Source of the DNA: Candidatus Zixiibacteriota bacterium
GTDB lineage: Bacteria > Zixibacteria > MSB-5A5 > SM1-73
Direction of reading: 5' to 3'
Assembly (NCBI GenBank): GCA_023129805.1
Contig: JAGMBK010000066.1
Span: forward strand, 1-9,535
Length of the DNA: 9,535 bases
Under the pieces are notes generated by a model that was not told the DNA's origin, did no database searches, and was given only the letters and a program-made list of their open reading frames with translations. Within the stretch, counting starts at the first letter, position 1. Every line of letters starts with the position of its first letter. Position numbers and translations under genes: made by a program. This document shows positions 6,811 to 9,535 of this stretch, one piece after another.

Positions 6811-7238
6811 AATCACATTTTAAGGTACATTTCCCCACCAAAGGAGAGTGTCTAAGACAATCAATAGAGATAGGATTAGATAAAGAGTGGAAACACAAAA
6901 GCAAGGAGTTCCCAGACACAGTCAAGGGGAAAGGGGTATACGTTCTTTACACCAAGAACCCTAAGGAGATATTATATGTTGGGAAGACAGCAGGGAAGAC
7001 TATGTACTTTGCGAAGCGTTTATTTAGGCACGCAGCAAAGTCTGCATCCAGAAACTCAAAAGTTTACAGAAAACTTAAGAATATGAGAAAGTGTATCTAC
7101 GTGGGACTGATCGATGTTGAACAGATTAAAACCTTTTTCTCTGGGGAAAGGCTGAGCAACTCAGGGTACATTGATATATTCGAACAAATAGCCATTCATT
7201 TTTTGCGGCCAAAGTTCCAACGAGACAAAGAATGGTAG
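6807..7238 (+). CDS. Small GIY-YIG nuclease-like protein inserted in the nuo operon
   Basis: A 143-residue protein with a GIY-YIG nuclease core; it is not a complex I subunit. Visible motif residues are GVY (43-45) and YVG (57-59) with 11 residues between the tyrosines, Arg71 in KRLFRH, and Glu126 in IFEQIAIHFLRPKF. The asparagine often found near the end is replaced by Gln138 (RPKFQRD). Residues 1-40 are basic and unrecognised. There is no other DNA-binding domain and no membrane segment. It starts by ATGA overlap with nuoG behind GAGGAGGG. By hand count, 6841-7200 is about 40% GC, and its codons look more A-rich than the nuo genes, consistent with acquisition from elsewhere. Function is unknown. 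Family members include repair, restriction and mobile-element nucleases, and none of these roles can be assigned. Activity is plausible from the retained Tyr/Arg/Glu. Confidence 0.8.
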   Translation: MKSHFKVHFPTKGECLRQSIEIGLDKEWKHKSKEFPDTVKGKGVYVLYTKNPKEILYVGKTAGKTMYFAKRLFRHAAKSASRNSKVYRKLKNMRKCIYVGLIDVEQIKTFFSGERLSNSGYIDIFEQIAIHFLRPKFQRDKEW

Positions 7239-7289
7239 CTAGCGTGGAATCAAAAATGTCTGCGAGATCCAAATAGGACGTGAGTTTAG

Positions 7290-7351
7290 TTGTGTCGGGA
7301 TTTTGTAATCCCGACACAAGCTTGGGCTTCGGGAATACAAATTCCCGAAGC
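7290..7351. repeat. Tandem strong hairpins before nuoH
   Basis: The first hairpin has a perfect 13-bp stem (7290-7302 with 7307-7319, arms TTGTGTCGGGATT / AATCCCGACACAA) and loop TTGT. The second has a perfect 11-bp stem (7326-7336 with 7341-7351, arms GCTTCGGGAAT / ATTCCCGAAGC) and loop ACAA. The two loops are exact reverse complements, and the cores are near reverse complements of each other. The palindrome CAAGCTTG (7317-7324) joins them. No T-tract follows, so this is not a standard terminator. Confidence 0.75.
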
Positions 7352-7389
7352 AACAGAAAGTCTATGATTTCATAGTGATTCAGGAAAAT

Positions 7390-8373
7390 ATGTTGGCATT
7401 TGTTATCATCACTTTAGTTAAAGTAGCAGTGGTTCTGGTTGTTTTTCTTCTGTTGATCGCTTACCTGACCTGGCTGGAAAGGAAGCTTTTGGGGCATTTT
7501 CAGGTGAGGTTGGGCCCCATGCGGGTGGGACCACATGGTCTTCTTCAGCCTATCGCCGATGGCATAAAACTTCTGTTCAAGGAGGATATTGTTCCGGCGA
7601 ATGTGCATAAATTCATTTATAATTTAGCTCCTGTTTTGAGCTTCATCCCCGCCCTGATAATCGTAGCAGTCATTCCCTTCGGATCTGGGATAAAAATTCT
7701 GGGATACGAAGTCGACATGGTGATCTCCAACTTTAATATGGGAATACTTTACGTACTTGCGGTCAGCTCCCTGGGGGTATACGGGCTGGTTTTGGCGGGC
7801 TGGTCCTCCAACAACAAATACTCGCTTATCGGAGGGTTGAGATCTTCCGCCCAGATGATCAGCTATGAAGTATCCTTGGGTTTTTCTCTTATCGGTGTTT
7901 TGATGATCGCCGGATCTTTCAGCTTGGTTGACATAGTGAATGCACAGGATAAGTTTTTCAACTGGTTTATCTTCCGCCAACCGCTGGGATTCATCCTGTA
8001 TCTTATCTGTGCTATTGCCGAGATCAACCGGACTCCCTTTGATCTCCCTGAGGCAGAAAATGAGCTGGTGGCAGGATACATGACCGAGTATTCGTCCATG
8101 AAGTTTGCCATGTTCTTTTTAGGAGAGTATGGTAACATGATAAACGTTTCTGCGCTGGCGACCACTCTGTTTTTGGGCGGGTGGCACGGTCCGTTTTTGC
8201 CACCGGTGGTCTGGTTTCTGATAAAGATGGTTGCGTTTCTTTTCTTCTTCGTCTGGATAAGAGCTACACTGCCCAGATTCCGATATGACCAGTTGATGAA
8301 TTTCGGCTGGAAGGTATTGCTCCCCCTGGCGCTGCTTAATATTTTCGTCACGGCGGTGATAATGATATTGTAA
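7390..8373 (+). CDS. nuoH: NADH-quinone oxidoreductase subunit H
   Basis: NuoH is the membrane subunit at the foot of the peripheral arm. It lines the quinone chamber and starts the charged path that couples quinone reduction to proton pumping. The protein (327 aa from ATG 7390) has about eight hydrophobic helices. Family signatures are [20 protein letters not shown] (28-47) followed by [16 protein letters not shown], then [20 protein letters not shown] (210-229), and [19 protein letters not shown] (289-307). The acidic residues of the loop (Glu211, Asp218, Glu221, Glu223, Glu225) are present. Met44 stands where many members have Asn, a variation seen in the family. Start: ATG 7390 with AGGA four bases upstream. 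A GTG at 7375 would add five residues with no clear Shine-Dalgarno. Confidence 0.97.
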   Translation: MLAFVIITLVKVAVVLVVFLLLIAYLTWLERKLLGHFQVRLGPMRVGPHGLLQPIADGIKLLFKEDIVPANVHKFIYNLAPVLSFIPALIIVAVIPFGSGIKILGYEVDMVISNFNMGILYVLAVSSLGVYGLVLAGWSSNNKYSLIGGLRSSAQMISYEVSLGFSLIGVLMIAGSFSLVDIVNAQDKFFNWFIFRQPLGFILYLICAIAEINRTPFDLPEAENELVAGYMTEYSSMKFAMFFLGEYGNMINVSALATTLFLGGWHGPFLPPVVWFLIKMVAFLFFFVWIRATLPRFRYDQLMNFGWKVLLPLALLNIFVTAVIMIL

Positions 8374-8454
8374 GAAAGGTTCAAAAGTTCAAAAGTCAAA
8401 AAGTTCAAACGTTTAATGGTTCAAAGGTTCAATGGTTCAAAAGTTCAAAGGTTC
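8374..8454. repeat. 8-mer AAAGTTC-type tandem array before nuoI
   Basis: About ten degenerate units follow the nuoH stop without a gap: GAAAGGTTC, AAAAGTTC, AAAAGTC, AAAAAGTTC, AAACGTTT, AATGGTTC, AAAGGTTC, AATGGTTC, AAAAGTTC, AAAGGTTC. The last unit supplies AAAGG (8447-8451), seven bases before the nuoI ATG, the likely Shine-Dalgarno. Variant AATGG units contain ATG triplets, and the one at 8432 is in frame with nuoI and can be mistaken for its start. Confidence 0.85.
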
Positions 8455-8458
8455 AATT

Positions 8459-8932
8459 ATGTTTGATGTTTTGAAAACCATATTCTGGGCGATTCCCAGG
8501 GGATTGTCGGTCACTTTCAAATACCTGCTTTCCCGACCGACTACGGTAAGATATCCAGAGCAGAAACTGACGCTTCCTCCACGATATAGGGGTCTACACT
8601 ATCTGGAAAGAAACGAGGATGGGTCGGAGAGGTGCGTTTGTTGTGGTTTGTGTGCCGCCGCTTGTCCCTCCGGCTGTATATACATGGAGCCAGCAGAAAA
8701 CGAATTTGGCGAAAGATATGCTAAAGTGTATGAAATAAACGAACTAAGATGCATATTCTGTGGATATTGTCAGGAAGCCTGTCCCAAGGAAGCTATCTTT
8801 TTAGGAAAAGAATATGAATTCTCCAATGACCGGCGGGAGAAGTTGATATATGCCAAAGAGGATCTTCTGGTAGCTTTGGACAAAAAGGATCAACGGATTG
8901 GTCAACGGTCATTTGACTCAACTGAGATGTAA
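8459..8932 (+). CDS. nuoI: NADH-quinone oxidoreductase subunit I, 2x[4Fe-4S] ferredoxin type
   Basis: NuoI relays electrons from the NADH module towards N2 through clusters N6a and N6b. The 157-residue protein (from ATG 8459) begins with an amphipathic N-terminus (MFDVLKTIFWAIPRGLSVTF) that docks at the membrane. It has two ferredoxin motifs: Cys59, Cys62, Cys65, Cys69-Pro and Cys98, Cys101, Cys104, Cys108-Pro. Start: ATG 8459 is preferred over the in-frame ATG 8432, because the extra residues come only from the repeat array and AAAGG is well placed for 8459. Oddity: roughly the last 14 residues (from [14 protein letters not shown]) and the TAA stop are encoded by an ACGGAT array. The conserved domain ends well before that, so function should survive. 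Confidence 0.97.
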   Translation: MFDVLKTIFWAIPRGLSVTFKYLLSRPTTVRYPEQKLTLPPRYRGLHYLERNEDGSERCVCCGLCAAACPSGCIYMEPAENEFGERYAKVYEINELRCIFCGYCQEACPKEAIFLGKEYEFSNDRREKLIYAKEDLLVALDKKDQRIGQRSFDSTEM

Positions 8933-8967
8933 CGGATTGAGCGGATCAGTTAACGGATTAAACAGAT
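8889..8967. repeat. ACGGAT-type repeat array overlapping the nuoI 3' end
   Basis: Units read ATCAACGG, ATTGGTCAACGG, the 18-mer TCATTTGACTCAACTGAG, ATGTAACGG, ATTGAGCGG, ATCAGTTAACGG, ATTAAACAG, then ATGAG just before nuoJ. Unit lengths are mostly 9, 12 or 18. The first half is translated as the nuoI tail, and the ATGTAACGG unit provides the stop. 8902-8928 is identical to 634-660, and 8952-8967 is identical to 4531-4546. Confidence 0.78.
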
Positions 8968-8973
8968 GAGAAA

Positions 8974-9480
8974 ATGGAGCTTTTGATTTTTTCCATACTG
9001 GCGTTGGTTGCGGTTGTCTGTTCTATTTTGGTGATCAGCCAGAGAAGCCCGGTGGCAAGTGCGCTCTTTTTGATAGCCACCATGGTAAGTTTAGCCATAC
9101 TTTTTCTGATGCTGAACGCCGCGTTTTTAGCCACAATCCAGATCATAGTCTATGCCGGCGCCATCATGGTTTTGTTCCTATTTGTCATTATGCTTTTGAA
9201 TCTGCGAAGGGACGAATTCGGTCCGGAGAGAAGAAAAGCTCAGAGATTTTTTGCTATCTTGTTTGTCTTTCTCCTTCTGATCGGGATTACAACCGTTATT
9301 GAAGTGGGGGTCTTTGGCGTCAAGCCAGCCGAAACCGTTTCTGAAGCTACCATCCCTGCTGGCGTCGAACCTTTAGCCCAGCTTCTATTCACCAAATATC
9401 TTCTTCCCTTTGAGCTGGCGTCGGTTTTGCTTCTGGTGGCAATAGTGGGTGCCATAGTTATGGCAAAAAGAAGATTATGA
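8974..9480 (+). CDS. nuoJ: NADH-quinone oxidoreductase subunit J
   Basis: NuoJ is a small membrane subunit of complex I (the ND6 counterpart) between NuoH and the antiporter-like subunits. The 168-residue protein has five hydrophobic segments at about 2-22, 27-47, 54-76, 91-112 and 141-163. The third contains the family hallmark IQIIVYAGAIMVLFLFVIML (55-74), and the last is LPFELASVLLLVAIVGAIV (144-162). Start: ATG 8974. The Shine-Dalgarno is weak (GATGAG from the end of the repeat array). An ATG at 8966 is out of frame. The gene ends with ATGA, but that ATG opens only seven codons. nuoK would be expected next, past a hairpin. Confidence 0.96.
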   Translation: MELLIFSILALVAVVCSILVISQRSPVASALFLIATMVSLAILFLMLNAAFLATIQIIVYAGAIMVLFLFVIMLLNLRRDEFGPERRKAQRFFAILFVFLLLIGITTVIEVGVFGVKPAETVSEATIPAGVEPLAQLLFTKYLLPFELASVLLLVAIVGAIVMAKRRL

Positions 9481-9511
9481 AGTTTAGCTTAGATCGATGA
9501 ATCCACGCAAC

Positions 9512-9532
9512 GCAGAGCCGTGAAGGCTCTGC
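9512..9532. repeat. Hairpin downstream of nuoJ
   Basis: A perfect 8-bp stem GCAGAGCC (9512-9519) / GGCTCTGC (9525-9532) with loop GTGAA is followed by TAC at the window edge. It resembles the other hairpin modules in style but lacks the TGGAGT head. Whether a T-tract or a second module follows cannot be seen. Confidence 0.5.
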
Positions 9533-9535
9533 TAC

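Noticed and set aside
6807..7238. Homing endonuclease of an intron or intein
   Set aside because: nuoG and nuoH are both complete and uninterrupted. The gene lies between them, and no intron or intein boundaries or DNA-binding repeats are visible.
7290..7351. Intrinsic terminator after the GIY-YIG gene
   Set aside because: Stems are strong but are followed by CAACAGAAAG with no T-tract, and nuoH directly downstream has no evident promoter of its own.
7375..7389. GTG at 7375 as the nuoH start
   Set aside because: It adds five unremarkable residues and lacks a Shine-Dalgarno, whereas ATG 7390 follows AGGA.
8374..8454. CRISPR array or spacer structure
   Set aside because: Units are 7-9 bp, contiguous and degenerate with no spacers, and there are no cas genes. 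It is a simple tandem array.
9477..9500. ATGA overlap at the nuoJ stop as the start of the next gene
   Set aside because: The frame closes after seven codons (MKFSLDR), so this is not nuoK.

Overview
The window is a ten-gene stretch of one plus-strand operon. Nine genes encode subunits of respiratory complex I (NADH:quinone oxidoreductase) in the order nuoB-C-D-E-F-G-H-I-J. The tenth is a small GIY-YIG nuclease-like gene wedged between nuoG and nuoH. No rRNA, tRNA, CRISPR array or transposase gene was seen. nuoA and nuoK onward are expected outside the two edges but cannot be seen.

Organism: a bacterium of middling GC, with nuoC and nuoD as separate genes, a complete NADH-input module (NuoE, F, G) and several non-ATG starts (TTG for nuoC and nuoF, GTG for nuoD). 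The NuoH signature with Met after the Gly-Pro and the unusually repeat-rich gaps suggest an environmental, poorly sampled lineage. This is inference only, and no phylum can be named from the sequence alone.

Layout: 1-159 holds pyrimidine/purine-rich hairpins and a TATAAT box before nuoB. nuoB and nuoC are separated by an ACGGAT-type array. nuoC and nuoD are separated by a 108-bp hairpin element bounded by inverted TGGAGTG. A heptamer array lies before nuoE, and a second TGGAGTG element lies before nuoF. Another ACGGAT array precedes nuoG. nuoG overlaps the GIY-YIG gene by ATGA, behind a strong Shine-Dalgarno. Two strong hairpins precede nuoH, an 8-mer AAAGTTC-type array precedes nuoI, an ACGGAT array that runs into the nuoI coding end precedes nuoJ, and a further hairpin follows nuoJ.

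How the genes work together: NuoE, F and G form the NADH-oxidising arm (FMN, clusters N1a, N3, N1b, N4, N5 and probably N7). NuoB, C, D and I carry electrons through N6a/N6b and N2 to quinone. NuoH and NuoJ are membrane subunits that link quinone reduction to proton translocation. All visible cofactor ligands are intact, so the complex looks functional. The unusual part is the set of repeats, which fills every gene gap except the nuoG/GIY-YIG overlap and supplies stop codons, and in one case a ribosome-binding site, to nuo genes.
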